NCBI RefSeq assembly: GCF_008831285.2
Contig: NC_045148.1
Span: 3,904,001-3,968,000, forward strand
Origin: Nymphaea colorata
Lineage: Eukaryota; Streptophyta; Magnoliopsida; Nymphaeales; Nymphaeaceae
Direction of reading: 5' to 3'
Length of the DNA: 64,000 nt
The notes beneath the pieces are model-generated. The model saw only the letters and a list, made by a program, of their open reading frames with translations, had not been told where the DNA came from and did no database searches. The stretch's first letter is position 1; each line of letters opens with the position of its first letter. A program made the position numbers and the translations under genes. This document shows, piece after piece, positions 1-11,919 of this stretch.

Positions 1-543
1 TCAGAACTTGATATCTAGTGGTCCGATGTCAGATCAAAACTTGATTTTTACTTCCACTAATCAAGTTAGGTTCTGAAAAAATTGCAAGGCCTGATTTTTC
101 ATAATTGCTAATAACTAGATAAAATGATAAAAATGATGTTCCAGTGTTGACAAAATGACAATAAATAATTAATTTAAATTTAAAATTCAAATAATGACAA
201 CTAGAACTAAGACATGAAAAAACGTGATAATAACCCGTTAAATTTATTTTCATGATTTTTATAAAGAATGTGTCTTTTCACATTTGTTTGGTTCTCTTTT
301 TTAACATTAATATTACATTGTGCTTAAAAAAATGCAATATCTGTGTTTCTGCTCCATATTATATACTCACTACATTGTTATCTCACCTGGTAAGCAGCAT
401 CATGCTGGATATTGTGAATCTGCTTCTAACTTTTTTCTCAAATTTATGGTGGATAAACGAATTGCTTGCCAATTGCCATCAATCCCATTGTATACATGAT
501 TTTGTGTCATTTTAGGAATTCCCAGTGGTGTTCTTGTTTGCAG

Positions 544-1761
544 AGAATTGTCCCTGCTCTAAAGCCTAGCCAAGATAGACCACTACACAAGTTAACCCAC
601 AAAGAAATAAAATATATTGACAATAATGTGCCTCCTTTTGTTTATGGTGAGTGATTTACTTTTGTTAAAAGATTAAAACTCGAAGCACAGACAAATTGAT
701 TCTGGTTAGACTTATGAACCATTTTATAAATTTGTGGGGCAGGACAAGTCCTTCGTAGTGAAGTCTATGGTATTGTATATTTTGAAGCACTTTACTGCAG
801 TTCAGTAGATTTGATGCTATTTCAATGTGGAAATTTTCAGTGTCACCCAAATACTTTTACCGTATGTATTCTAGCCTTAGAAATTTAGTTGACATATGGT
901 TCTTTTTTGCTTGAAATTTGTGGCTCAACTTGCCAAGTTTAGATTTCCTATGTCAACATGCTGTTATAAAGCATCTCAAGGCCAGCTTAGTAGCAGTAAT
1001 ATTTGAACCATCAGAAATTGTTCAGACAATATTTACCTTTATCTACATGGAAGAACAGGAGATATGACCTTGGAGGGATATACTTGCTTTTATTTTATTT
1101 CATCCATAATGGACAGATTATTATTCTGTCTACGATTCCATATTCATCTAGAACTTGTCCTCAATGCCAGTGTTATTTTTTAGATTAAATAATCTCCGTT
1201 AGCAGCTTCGAGTTTCTTTTGAATTCAATAGATGAAATGTTTGGTTCATTAGTTTCCCTTCCTACATCTGCACTATCCGGTGAGACCATTTGCCTTTTCT
1301 TTTGATAATGTGTGGGTCCTGTCATAGAGTCAAAAGCACCGCTGCTTCAAAGTTCAAATAATCTTGCATAAAAGTTCATAACCAACCTACTTATTTTCTT
1401 TCATTTATTTTACTTTTTCTATTAGGTTGAAGCAACAAAGAAGAAGCCTAGAAAATCATTGTATGCAAAAGCAACCGACACTGGCATTGACCCTGTATTA
1501 GCTGCTAAAAGGCTCAATATTGACTGGGATACAGCAGCAGAGATTGAATCTGATGAAGATAATGATGAAACTGATGTGCCTCCAGCAGTGGTTTGCCCTA
1601 TTCTATGATTTTCATCTGATTTTATTGAGTGCTCAATATCATGTTTGACATAAATATGAAAATATCTGCAGGGATATGGTGTCCTGTACTTGGTGACTGG
1701 TCTCCCTATTATTATTGGCATATCAGTTGTGCTGATTCTATTCTATAATTCGTTGCAGTAG
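544..1761 (+). CDS. 3' part of an unrecognised host gene (three exons), C-terminal membrane-anchored protein
   Basis: Three exons join in phase: 544-646 (after a TTTGCAG acceptor, donor ATG|GTGAGT), 1433-1590 (acceptor GAAG, donor GTG|GTTTGC) and 1672-1761 (after CTGCAG, ends in TAG). The joined product is 116 residues as far as it can be seen. It has a basic stretch (KKKPRK) near the second exon start, then the block TGIDPVLAAKRLNIDWDTA, then an acidic run (ESDEDNDETD). The last exon is almost all one hydrophobic segment (about 22 residues from GYGVLYLV) ending four residues before the stop, so it should be a tail-anchored or C-terminal single-pass membrane protein. The 5' exons lie left of the window. 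I do not recognise the family. A plastid or endomembrane protein is possible, but no targeting sequence is visible. The acceptor at 1431-1432 is chosen because the upstream one at 1424-1425 gives an immediate stop after exon joining. Confidence 0.6.
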
Positions 1762-3160
1762 GAAAGTCCACGCTGGTTTGGTGCTACAATCTGGTCGCAG
1801 CTAATGATTGGTTGACAGCTTAGGAAGCATATGCATCACTATGTGGAGATGATTTGTATGCCTGTTGTTCATAATACTATGTACATCATGTGTGCAAAAC
1901 ACTGGATTCATTTTCTTTTCCTTGATCCATCCTACTGTACCACCTCTCTCTTGAAACAATTTTTTGCAGCAGCAATGTACATGAGGTTGACAAGTTCTAG
2001 ATTATCAATGTTAATATTTTTGTAGAATTGAAACAATTTATAAGTAGACAATGTGCAGTGGGCCTAATTGCATGTCCCTTGATTGTGACCTTTTACTTTT
2101 TATTCCAAAATTTGGAAGCCTTGTATATGCGAGTATTGTCAAGCCTTTGACTCTTGAACATTATTAGTGGACATCTTATCCATGTTTTTTCTGACCATGT
2201 CCTTCTAGAAAACTGTAAAGGGCCCCTTTTCTAGTGAATTCATGTTGCTGGTGGACCTTTTCCATTCAAAAAACCATTATTGTGTAGAGTAGTTAATATC
2301 ACAACCCGATTGAAAAGCAAATGCTATGGGCAATCACGTCATGTCACGAGCAATGCCCTATGCTTTGCGAGTGCTTTGTGCAATATGGTTTTGCTCATGA
2401 CACGACTTTGCTTTGTGAGTACTTTGTACAAGATTTCACTTTGCTAGTGTGTGCCTTTTGAAGGGAATTGATGATAATTGAAATTTTCATTGAATGTTTG
2501 TTGACACTGAAGGTAAGTTAACTGATTAAGGTTAGATAAATCGTTTAAAATGCTTATCAAATTTGATGGTCACTGAAATTTTCCTGAATGGTTCTTGATA
2601 CTGAAGGTCACTGATTCAGGTCAAACAAATCCTGAAAAGTGCTAACCCTTACCAAGTTCGATGGAAAACGGCAATTGTATGCCATTAATGCTGATTGATG
2701 ACAAATTTCTTTCTCAAACAAGCTCATTGCAGAATAAGTGGCGACTCATGTAATGCTCAAAACATGGTTTACCAAGTATTAACAAAACTAGGTATGATTA
2801 CATGATCAAACAAACCACAAATAAAAGTTAATACCATTTGTGCCCAATTATGATATGTACAAAAGAAGATGACGCAGTCCGATGGATGTAGGTGGACTAG
2901 ACCTAAAACAGCTTTCAAAGTGCCAACAGTTTTAGCCCATGCCACATAACAAATGGTCCTTGTCTAGCTGCCCCAAATGAGTGGGTTCCATCTGTAAAAA
3001 ATAGGAGGGATTACGTCACCCTGGGTATGGTAGATACTTAAATGCACAAGTAGTAACGTGGCTCAGCAAAGAGGGGGTGTGTGTGTTCATATATATATAG
3101 GATTTGTGGACTTTTTTGTTCAGGTTTGGATAGAAAAATTCTCCAGTGCATCTGGCGTGT
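1762..3160. other. 3' UTR and intergenic stretch without a recognisable gene
   Basis: AT-rich sequence downstream of the left-edge gene. It presumably begins with that gene's 3' UTR. It holds a degenerate two-copy tandem repeat at 2480-2663 and an imperfect inverted pair around 2339 and 2391 (GTCATGTCACGAGCAA against its reverse complement). I see no coding segment. Confidence 0.5.
2480..2663. repeat. Degenerate tandem repeat, two units of about 95 bp
   Basis: Both units begin GAAATTTTC, carry TTGA(C/T)ACTGAAGGT in the middle and end AA(A/G)TT(T/C)GATGG. Divergence is high, so it is old. Confidence 0.65.
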
Positions 3161-3163
3161 GTT

Positions 3164-3429
3164 TAATCATACTTACTCAATGCAATGCATTAGATGGAAG
3201 TGATTGGATGAAGCTCAAGATAGTTGGACAATTTCAGATCCTATATATTTAATTATGCGTCCAATGCACTGCATCAGATGGACATGATTGGATGGAGCTC
3301 AAGATGGCCGGATGATTTCACCTCCTATATATTTAATCACACTCACCCGATGCAACGCATTGGATGGATGTGATTAGACAAAGCTCAAGATGGCTGGAGG
3401 ACTTCAGCTCCTCTATATAGATATATAGG
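3164..3429. repeat. Tandem repeat, three units of about 85 bp
   Basis: Units start near 3164, 3250 and 3334. Each has TAAT(C/T)A, then CAATGCA-type sequence, then GATGGA, then GAAGCTCAAGAT or a variant, and ends in a CTATATAT run. Units are roughly 75-80% alike by eye. No coding potential is evident. Confidence 0.75.
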
Positions 3430-5441
3430 ACTTGAGTTACAAATCTTTGAATTTACATGTTAAATTTGGATGGACTTGGGTCCAGTTATATGTCAGTGGC
3501 CCCAAAACTATTGAAAATTTGTTAACTATATATTTAGAGCCCAATGAAAAAAAAAAATTATGGCTCCGCCCCTGGTTGAATGTTCTTTCATTTATTAACA
3601 ACAATAGAGAGCAGACATGAATGGCAGCTAGTTTTACCATTTAGTTGAATGTTTCAAAGAAGTCTACTCCTTTTTCTTGTTTGCCATAAATCGAGCTTTG
3701 TAAAGCTCAATCGATCCATCAGCTCACCTTATAGACCCATTTGAGCTGACAACCTATTAGGAAGGTTGGAACCAATACCTAAGTCATGTTGCTTTTAACG
3801 AGAGATTTATACTCTTCAAGCATAGTCTTTCTCCATTTAGAGACTCGAACTACTTAATGAAATAACTGAGGTATTTAATATGTACCACAAAAAGCAGCTT
3901 GGAGAGCATACTTCTTGATTTCACATTACCATGGTATTTGTTCATTATGGTATAATAGGAGCTGCCTGTGGTTCGTCAAGTTCCTATCTACTTGAACCTT
4001 GAAGTTGATCATCATGCTCGATTTGAGAATCATTATGCTTTCACCCTAATTGATTATCGGATCTAAGATTGTACTTCCTTATATCACAACCAATATCCAA
4101 TCAATGGAAACTTTAGGATTAATAAAAAGTAATTTCCTTTGCTCTTCATTTTGTTTGGGTTCCACAATTTCCTCCGTCATCATGGGAAGTTTTTGCTCAA
4201 AAAATTTGACATCCTTGGAGAAAATAATTGCATGAATTTTAGGATTCAGGCAAACATGTCCATGGTGATTGTAACTATAACTCAAAAAAACATGCAACCT
4301 ATGTAGGAAATTGAGCTTACATTGGCTACAAGCTCTCAAATTTGGATAATAGGAACTCCAAAAAAATGTAAGAAACTTGTAATCTAGTCTTTTTTTAAAG
4401 AGACTTTGACTCCTTTGACCAGAAAGCAACGTACTAATCAAATAAACCCTCAGGAAGGCATGACTACAGAAATGTTGGTGTACATGATTATGAGCCATAA
4501 GATTGAGACTAATATCAACAAGGCGTCAACTTTCTCTTTCTAAGATCCCATTTTGCTCTTCAGTGTGGGGGACAATATATAAGATGGTGGATTCCTACTT
4601 GATGAAATAACTGTCCTCTCCATCACTTTGAAAATTCTTTATTTCTTTCCTATTAGGTTTTCAACGAGAGCTTTAAAGCATTGAAAAGCTTGTTTAACAT
4701 CAAATTTCTTATTTAAAATAAAGTAGATCCACGAGAACCTTGAAAATACATCGATAAAAATGACAGTGCTATTGAGAGGCATTAGATCAGGCTATGGTGA
4801 GGCTGGGATGCAGCACACTAAGCACACAATTCAAGAGGTTTGAGATGAGCATAGTCAATTATACTAAATGGTAACTTGTATTATTTCTTCATTTGACAAG
4901 CTACACATATATTAGAAACCAGATCTACTAAAAGGCAAACCAAAAGTTTGAATAAGCCTTGGAACAATTTTAACCTTAGATGTCCAAGCTTGCAATGCTA
5001 GTATTAATATTTCTCCACTCTCCAAGAAAAGCAGTTTTATTCTTCAAAAAATCCAAAACATAGTGCTTGTCTTTAGCTTCTCCTTGCAAGAGTAACTTCC
5101 TAGTGACGATATACTTGACTACACAATAGGTTGGCTGAAACCCAGACCCAATTATCTTGGTGAATGTTTGCATAAAAAGCAAACTTTTTAGTGATATTAT
5201 GTACATATAAAATATCTTTCATCACAAATAACTTAGAACCAAATGAAAACATAAGAATTTCAAATATGGAAAATAGCCAAATCTAAGGCATTAACAACTT
5301 TGACCAAATCTTTGGTACCCTTCAAAACTGTTGAAGCATCCTTGGTCGAGAATGAGGAAACAACTTGAGCATGAACTAGTTCAGTGAGGGAGAACAATAT
5401 CCAGCACAACAAGAGTTTATCATAATGCCTCCATGTAATAT

Positions 5442-5513
5442 CAGTGGCGGAGCCAGAAAAATTGGCTGGCGGGGGCACTTATTTAAAATACTCAAAGCTA
5501 GTGGGGGACTTAT

Positions 5514-5551
<38 letters not shown>

Positions 5552-6454
5552 AGGATAAATATTTAAGATTCTTACTTAAAAATAAAATTTTTTTAAGAGA
5601 CTGACACATCTTCTAACTTAAAATATCTTATTGGGAGGAAGAAAAAAAATAAAAAACGGCATGGTCCAGAACAAGGCCTAAAAAGCCTAAATTGAATAGC
5701 TAAAACGCTAAGCATGACCAAGAAGTGTTGGCCTTTTATTTGGCTTGTATAACTTGATTTACAAATTTATTTTCACATTAATACTATTGAATATTAGAAA
5801 AGTGATTTTAATTAATTGAAAATGCAAATTTAGAAAATCGGTGTTAAATGTTTTACGAATAATCTCCTGCAGGTAGGTCTTGTGGCTCACTTCTACAAGC
5901 CTAGCCAGAACAAGCAAAGTCCGGAGACTGGTTTGGTACCAGCCTTGATAGAGTGTAAGACATCATCTACGACAAGGAATCCGAATCTCACAAAAATTTC
6001 GTTCATGAAAAGATAATTTTTCAATGTGGGTAAGACAAAATATGTCATGCATTTCTTCTAAGTAGGCCACATGGTAAAGATGTGCGAGACAATTAAAAAA
6101 TTTAAAATATTCAAGACAATTCTTGATAATTTTCCAATGTGGTTAAAACAAATAAATTATAGACGGCATGCATGCTTCTAATAGGCCACACGGTGAAGAT
6201 GTGCGAGACCATTTAAGAAAATTCTTAACAGTCTCCGACGTAGCCTTCCTTTTTCTTTTTTAATTTAAACTCATGATTTATTAAATGAGGCACGACACAA
6301 ATGTTTTTCATGTACCACCACTCCATTAAACTTATCATGAATAATTTCTCCCTTGCAATAATGTAAAAAGCCAGAGTTATGGTGGTATGCACGTGGGCTA
6401 TCTGGGCTGGCGTGGGCAGGCGCCCACACCTGCCCCACGCTGGCTCCGCCACTG
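5442..6454. mobile_element. Non-autonomous hAT-type DNA transposon, 1013 bp
   Basis: Terminal inverted repeats are a perfect 15 bp: CAGTGGCGGAGCCAG at 5442-5456 and its reverse complement at 6440-6454. The element is flanked by an identical 8-bp target duplication, TGTAATAT (5434-5441 and 6455-6462), the hallmark of hAT transposition. It contains a TA microsatellite (about 5511-5551) and no transposase-like sequence. It sits inside the copia gag remnant, so it is younger than that copy. Confidence 0.93.
5511..5551. repeat. (TA)n microsatellite
   Basis: About 20 TA units with one interruption, inside the hAT element. Confidence 0.95.
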
Positions 6455-6907
6455 TGTAATATAATCAATATTTAGTACTGATATATTTTCTTGAGTAATG
6501 AATTTTGGGGGTTGAGGTCTGCTTCCATCAAGCAATGGCTTAAACTGCAATGACCAGAGATACTTTCAGCATTCAACTTAATATTGACAAAGTATTAAAA
6601 TGAGTTAGAACATTGCAACAATATACTGAGATGAAAGGAACTTATCTTAGATGAGTTGACATTGCTGGAAGTTTCATATACAATTGAAGCTTTGATACCA
6701 TGACAAGGAAGGCTATAAAGCATGAGAACATAAGAGGACTCAATCATTTATGTGGTCCCACCAGGTATAGTATGCATACACCAGGATCTCGTCCTTCTCC
6801 ATCACCCATCATTCAACAATAGATATGGGATCATATGACATGAAGGATATTAAGTGATGTGGAAAAAGTTACATTTGCAAGGACGAATAACCTTCTCTTT
6901 TGGCACA

Positions 6908-7075
6908 AGATTCACTTTTTGTTTTGTATAAGATTCTGAATTACATAAATCATCTTCAACCAGCTTTTAATATTCCTTTGGAAAAAGGATATGCAAATTC
7001 CATGCCATCTCTATGTTCAATTTTGATTTCCATTTTTAATGAGCTTACCTTGATTTCCATTACTAGTTATGTGGT
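6908..7075. repeat. First unit of a ~510-bp tandem array, left part
   Basis: Starts TTCACTTTTTGTTTTGTATA and matches 12250-12417 and 12762-12928. It breaks off at 7075, where a gypsy element begins, and resumes at 11920. Confidence 0.85.
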
Positions 7076-8028
7076 TGTAATCACCCCAAATTTTTCTAAT
7101 AGATTGTGTTATTTTATCCAAGCGCGAAACCCAAATTTAGACGCAAGATTCAAATCCAAGGTCCAACTTTCAGATCCAAATTAGATTCAAAACTCAATTT
7201 TAGATCTGCATCTATCATTTGAAGCTCAAAATCCAAAATCAAGTTCAAAACAACAAAGTCTAGTGCTATAAGCATCGCGCACGCATGCATAGACCGCTCC
7301 CTTGTTTTACACTTCGTTATCGCACCAAAATACATTTTTGAAACTTAAAACGAAGCTGACCACTCTTTTGATACGAAGAAAACAGTTTTATAAACCTTTT
7401 AAATAAATAAAACAAAAAAGAGGGTTTATTTTATATGCTTTCATTTCAATACCATAAGAAGTTTTAAAAGTAAAAAAAAAATTATAAGAGTTCACACGTC
7501 CTGTGACCGCGCGTCACGCGCGCGATCGCGTGAAGCAATCGTGTTACGCAATCGCTGCAGCACGCCTCTTCCCAACGCCAGGCGCTGTTGCGCCCACTTA
7601 GTACAGGCCCCTATTTTCTTGCAAAATAGGCCCTTGGGGGTCAGTTTTTTATTTTTTTAGGGAGGCATTAGCCATGCCCACACCCCAAATGGGTATTTGC
7701 AAGGCTAAGGGCCAATCCCATTTAGTCAAAACCTATTTTCTTTAAAAAAAATGAAAATAATTCAAAATTATGTAAAATTCGGATGAAAATATTGTAAAAT
7801 TCAAAAAAAAAAATCAAAATTTGAGTTTTGACTCCAAGATCCTCTATAAATACCCCCCATTTTCTCCTTCTTAAGCAAAGAGTTAGCCCTTGGAAAAGCT
7901 CTAGCAAATTTGCACTTGAGGACTTAGAAAGTTTAGTCCTCTTCCTCCATTTCCCTATTCATCTTCCATCCTCACTCTCTCTCTCCTTCTCCAATACTTG
8001 GGAGCAAGCTTCATCAAGTCACAACCTA
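7076..8028 (+). repeat. 5' LTR, truncated at its 3' side
   Basis: Direct repeat of 8662-9640 at about 90% identity by eye, including the short motif GCGCGAAACCCAA and the block around the CTATAAATA box (7845 against about 9455). Homology stops at ACAACC, about position 8026, so roughly 2.3 kb of this LTR is missing. Confidence 0.88.
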
Positions 8029-8661
8029 TGAAACCTGGGTGCATCATTTTTGGCCTCGCACCCACGTCGACGTGATGCGGGTGCGGGTGCGCCTCCGGTG
8101 CACACCCAAATGGGTCAAACAAGAGTCCAGTGCTGCTGACCGCACATGGCCAAAACCGTTCGTTTTTTACTCGCACCCGACTCGCGTCAAACGCGAGTCT
8201 GGTGCGGTCAAAGAAGAGTAAGTCTATTTTGGTCCACTTTTTGGGGGTTTTTTTTTATCTTTAAGTTTTAACTTTTAACAATCGAGTGAATAGTGATCGA
8301 CCTCACCCCTTTTTCATCCCTCCTCTTCGACCTTCACCCCCCATCTTCAACCTTCTCAGTTCTCCCTCTTCGTCCCGACTCCACGCAAGTAAAGGGATAA
8401 ACCTACCATATGAGAGCAACCCATGAAGGTAAGAGGTCAAACTTGCAATGCAAGCCAAGGCAACCCATTTCAGGCGAGGTTAAACCTGAATTCAATATTG
8501 GCAAACTCATGCAGGCAAGGGGTTAACAGCTCAAACAACCCACTCAGGTAAGGGGTCAAACCTAAAACATCTCTCCAAAAATGTTTTGTTTGAAAAATTT
8601 GTGGTGCTTATCTTTGTCACTAATCACGGCTAACACTGGCTTAGTAACAAAGAGGGGCATC
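8029..8661 (+). other. Residual interior of the gypsy-type element
   Basis: No coding sequence recognised. The left part is GC-rich, with repeats of GGTGCGGGTGCG type near 8090. The right part has spaced GGTAAGGGGTCAAACC-like motifs (about 8430, 8515 and 8545). It ends in the purine tract before the 3' LTR. Confidence 0.6.
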
Positions 8662-11600
8662 TGTAATCACTCCAAATTTTTTTAAAAGATTGTGTTATTT
8701 TATTCAAGCGCGAAACCCAACTTTAAACGCAAGGTTCAAATCCAAGGTCCAACTTTCAGATCCAAATTAGATCCAAAACTCAATTTTAGATCTGAATCTA
8801 TCATTTGAAGTTCAAAATCTAAAATCGAGTTCAAAACAACAAAGTTTAGTTCTATAAGCATCGCGCACGTGTGCATAGACCGCTCCTTTGTTTTACGCTT
8901 CGTCCTCGCACCAAAATCCATTTTTGAAACTTAAAACGAAGCCGACTACTCTTTTGATACGAAGAAAACAGTTTTATACACTTTTTAAATAAATTAAACA
9001 AAAAAAAAGGTTTATTTTATATGCTTTCATTTCAATATCATAAGAAGTGTTAAAAGTTAAAAAAAAATTATTAGAGTTTGCAAGTCCCATGACCGCGCGT
9101 TGCGCGACGTGCACGCGATCGCATGAAGCGATTGCTACAGTGATAATGTTACGCGATCGCTACAGCGTGCGCAGCGCCTGGTGCACAACAGCACCTGAGC
9201 AGGGCCTGCACTTAGTGCAGGCCCCTATTTTCTTGCAAAACCAGCCCTTGGGGGTCGATTTTTGATTTTTTTATGGGGGGCATTAGCTCTGCCCACACCA
9301 CAAATGGGTATTTGCAAGGCTAAGGGCCAATCCCATTTATTCAAAACCTATTTTCTTAAAAAAAATGAAAATAATTCAAAATTATGTGAAATTTAGATGA
9401 AAATATTGTAAAATTCAAAAAAAGTCAAATTTTGAGTTTTTGCTCCAAAATCCTCTATAAATAACCCCCATTTCCCTCATCTTGAGCAAGAAGTTAGCCC
9501 TTGGAGAAGGTCTAGCAAATTTGCATTTGAGTACTCAGAAATTTTAGTCATCTTCTTCCATTTCCTTATTCATCTTCCATCCTCACTCCCTCTCTCCCTC
9601 TCCAATACTTGGGAACAAGTTTCATCAAGTCGCAACCCTATTGGAGGCATCATCTTGGAGCTTCACTCAAGGGGATCTTCAAGCTAAGGTGTTCATTTTT
9701 CCAAAAGTTATTCTCATTAGAGGTATGTAGTCATCATCCCTCTCATTGCTTTCTCATGTTTCTTCTTTTCTTCATCTCTCCATGGCCATATAAGATTGCT
9801 TTTAAATCTCTATTTTGGAGTTAAAAAGTTATTTTTGAGTGCACCGAGAGCATGAGAAGATGAAGTAGTCTTTCATTTTATGATTAAATCATGTTATTCC
9901 TTTTCTCGAATATAGTTTTGTTGTTGTTACTCTTTCTTTTCTTGATTATAGACTTGTTGTAGTTCCCCTGTTTCTTCTTTTTTTCATCTCCTCATGGCCA
10001 TATAAAATAGCTTTAAAATCTTCATTTTGGAGTTAAAAGACTATTCTTGAGTGCACCGGGAACATAAGAAGGTGAAATGATATTTCATTTTATGATTAGA
10101 TAATGCTCTCTTTTCTTAAATGTAGTCTTGTTTTAGTTCCTTTCCTTCCTCTCCTATTCATCTCCTCATGGTTATATGAGATAGCTCTCAATCTCTATCC
10201 TAGAGTTAAGAAGCTATTCTCAAGTGCATCAAGTACACTGGGAGTATGAGAAGATGAGATGATATTTACATTCTATGATAGAATATGTTCTCTCTATTAC
10301 TTGAATGTTGTTTTGTTTTGGAGATATTATTCATACATAGTTGTTTAATTTTTTTTCTATTCATATGTGAATGCACGGTGAGAATGAGAGTGTGGTTGAG
10401 ATTCTCTCTTTATTATTGTGTTGATTAATTTTTGAGGTTGGGGCTTGTCCAACCCGAGAAAAACCCTTACGAATATATACATGTTAATATGCATTTGCAT
10501 GTCATTTTGTGTTAGGTTCCTCTTAATTGTCCCACTAGGAACCCTAATGAACACCTTATCGTGTAGTTTGAGTTTCTTTCATACCCAATGGTAGAAGAAA
10601 CATATTCTCTTGCAACCAATGAAATAATAACATTTTATGTTTATATAAATCATATTTTCCAAAACATTTTCAAAAGAAACCTTCTAATGTGGTTTTGGAG
10701 ACTTAGATTAGGCTCTTGCATGAGTCTAAGCACCCCTTCGGCCTACAGTAAATTTGAAGTCAGTTATTTTTAATCATTTCTTTCATGTCCAATTTTTCGT
10801 ATCAATATGAATGCATATATATATATGAATCTCTTACTTTCTCTCTCTAGAATCTTTTTCTCTTTTCAAGTCAAATGTCTTCATCTAAATTTTTTTTTGA
10901 TATATATATATATGTTCTCATTTCTTTTCCTCTCAAATCTCTCTTTCTATTTAAATCAATGCTATTTTTACAAACTTCCATATATGTGTATATACGATAG
11001 TATATACACATGTATGTGCATTTTCTCTATCTCCCTCTCTTTCTCTCTTTCTTTTGAAAGTTTCATTTTTTTTCTCTACTTAAATTCTTCTCTATCTCCC
11101 TCTCTTTCCCTCTCTCCTTCTCTATATTTTCTTATTATCAAGTATATCATCTTTTGCATTATTTTGAACATTTTTCTTCTCTAAGATCATTTTCATTTAT
11201 CGAGTTCACTAGGACCACAACTCAAGTAATGATCCAACATGGGATTCATGCTTGATGGTCTATAACCCCAATCTAATTTCAAAAACTTTTGTTTCTTTGT
11301 AAAAATGTTTATGTTAACTATAAAACAAAAATCTTAGATGTATATTGTGGTAGGAATGCCTTTAGATGTATGTTGTGATAGGAATGTTTTGCTTTCTTCC
11401 AATCATATAGGATCAATGCATTCATGCATTCACCTCCGCTTAATATCACAAATGAGCATAATCACATCTCTAAAAGAACTTAAACAAGATTAGATGAAGC
11501 TCTAACTAGGTGGTAATAGAATTAGAGCAAAATTTCAAACTTACTTAAAGTCTTAAGAGAACACCAAAGTGATCCCCAAAATGATTCCCTAAACTTTCCA

Positions 11601-11919
11601 AATGATATTTACAAAGATTTCTCAACTCTAGTTTTCCTCAAAATGTTTCACATTCTCAACAAATTCTTCAAGAACCTTTTCAAAAGTTTGAAACATCAAA
11701 ACTTTCAATATTCTTCTACACCGCATATAGAAAAGATGTTTAAGCCAAAATGAAATGCATCAATAATAAACATAGCTCTTGGATTGATTATCTCTGGTAA
11801 TGGCACCGGGAACGGTCGATCATCGTACTGATGGGTGAGTCCATTTCTTTCTCATTTTCAAAACAAATCTCATTTTTTCTGGAGCACTCCAAATACCAAA
11901 AATTTTGGGGATGCGAACA
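8662..11919 (+). repeat. 3' LTR, 3258 bp
   Basis: Starts TGTAATCACT and ends GCGAACA. It contains a promoter-like CTATAAATAA at about 9454 and a three-unit tandem repeat at 9745-10318. Pyrimidine-rich low-complexity stretches occur at 10840-11180. Confidence 0.82.
9745..10318. repeat. Tandem repeat within the LTR, three units of about 185 bp
   Basis: Units begin near 9745, 9957 and 10137. Each contains TTCATCTC(T/C)(C/T)CATGG, then AGTTAA, then GTGCA(C/T)C, then AGAAG(A/G)TGA, then TTTTATGAT, then TTGTTTT. Confidence 0.78.

Larger units (their letters stand above)
3640..6700 (-). pseudogene. Ty1/copia gag-pol remnant, split by a hAT element
   Basis: Read on the minus strand, the blocks appear in copia order. 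A primer-binding site (reverse complement GCTTTGATACCA, one mismatch to the initiator-tRNA-Met type) lies at 6689-6700. Gag-like sequence follows at about 5260-5440, with a block resembling the L-W-L-L-S-S-L-T-E segment of copia gag. Then come a pre-integrase region (4976-5206), integrase core pieces (4700-4860), the integrase C-terminal block at 4079-4498 (FLSYSYNHHGHVCLNPK, then SKDVKFFE), and the start of reverse transcriptase at 3640-3840 (WRKTMLEEYKSLVKSN, then ADGSIELYKARF). Stops and frameshifts occur throughout. The RT catalytic region and the 3' LTR were not found. A fragment of the 5' LTR probably lies just above 6701. A hAT element (5442-6454) interrupts the gag part. Confidence 0.8.
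7076..11919 (+). mobile_element. Ty3/gypsy-type LTR element with deleted interior
   Basis: The element begins TGTAATCACC and ends ATGCGAACA. It is flanked by a 5-bp target duplication with one change (GTGGT at 7071-7075, CTGGT at 11920-11924). The left LTR survives only as 7076-8028. The right LTR is full length (8662-11919, 3258 bp). Directly before the right LTR is a purine tract (AACAAAGAGGGGCAT, about 8646-8660), which fixes the orientation as +. The interior is only about 630 bp and shows no gag-pol. Assignment to gypsy rests on LTR size, the 5-bp duplication and the purine tract. A LARD-like non-autonomous element is an alternative. Confidence 0.82.

Noticed and set aside
1433-1761. Identification of the left-edge gene as a known photosystem assembly factor
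   Set aside because: The single C-terminal span and acidic run fit many plastid or endomembrane proteins. I could not match the sequence to a named family and do not want to guess.
10807-11184. 125-residue frame rich in phenylalanine, leucine and serine
   Set aside because: Low-complexity pyrimidine-rich part of an LTR. The apparent membrane protein is compositional.
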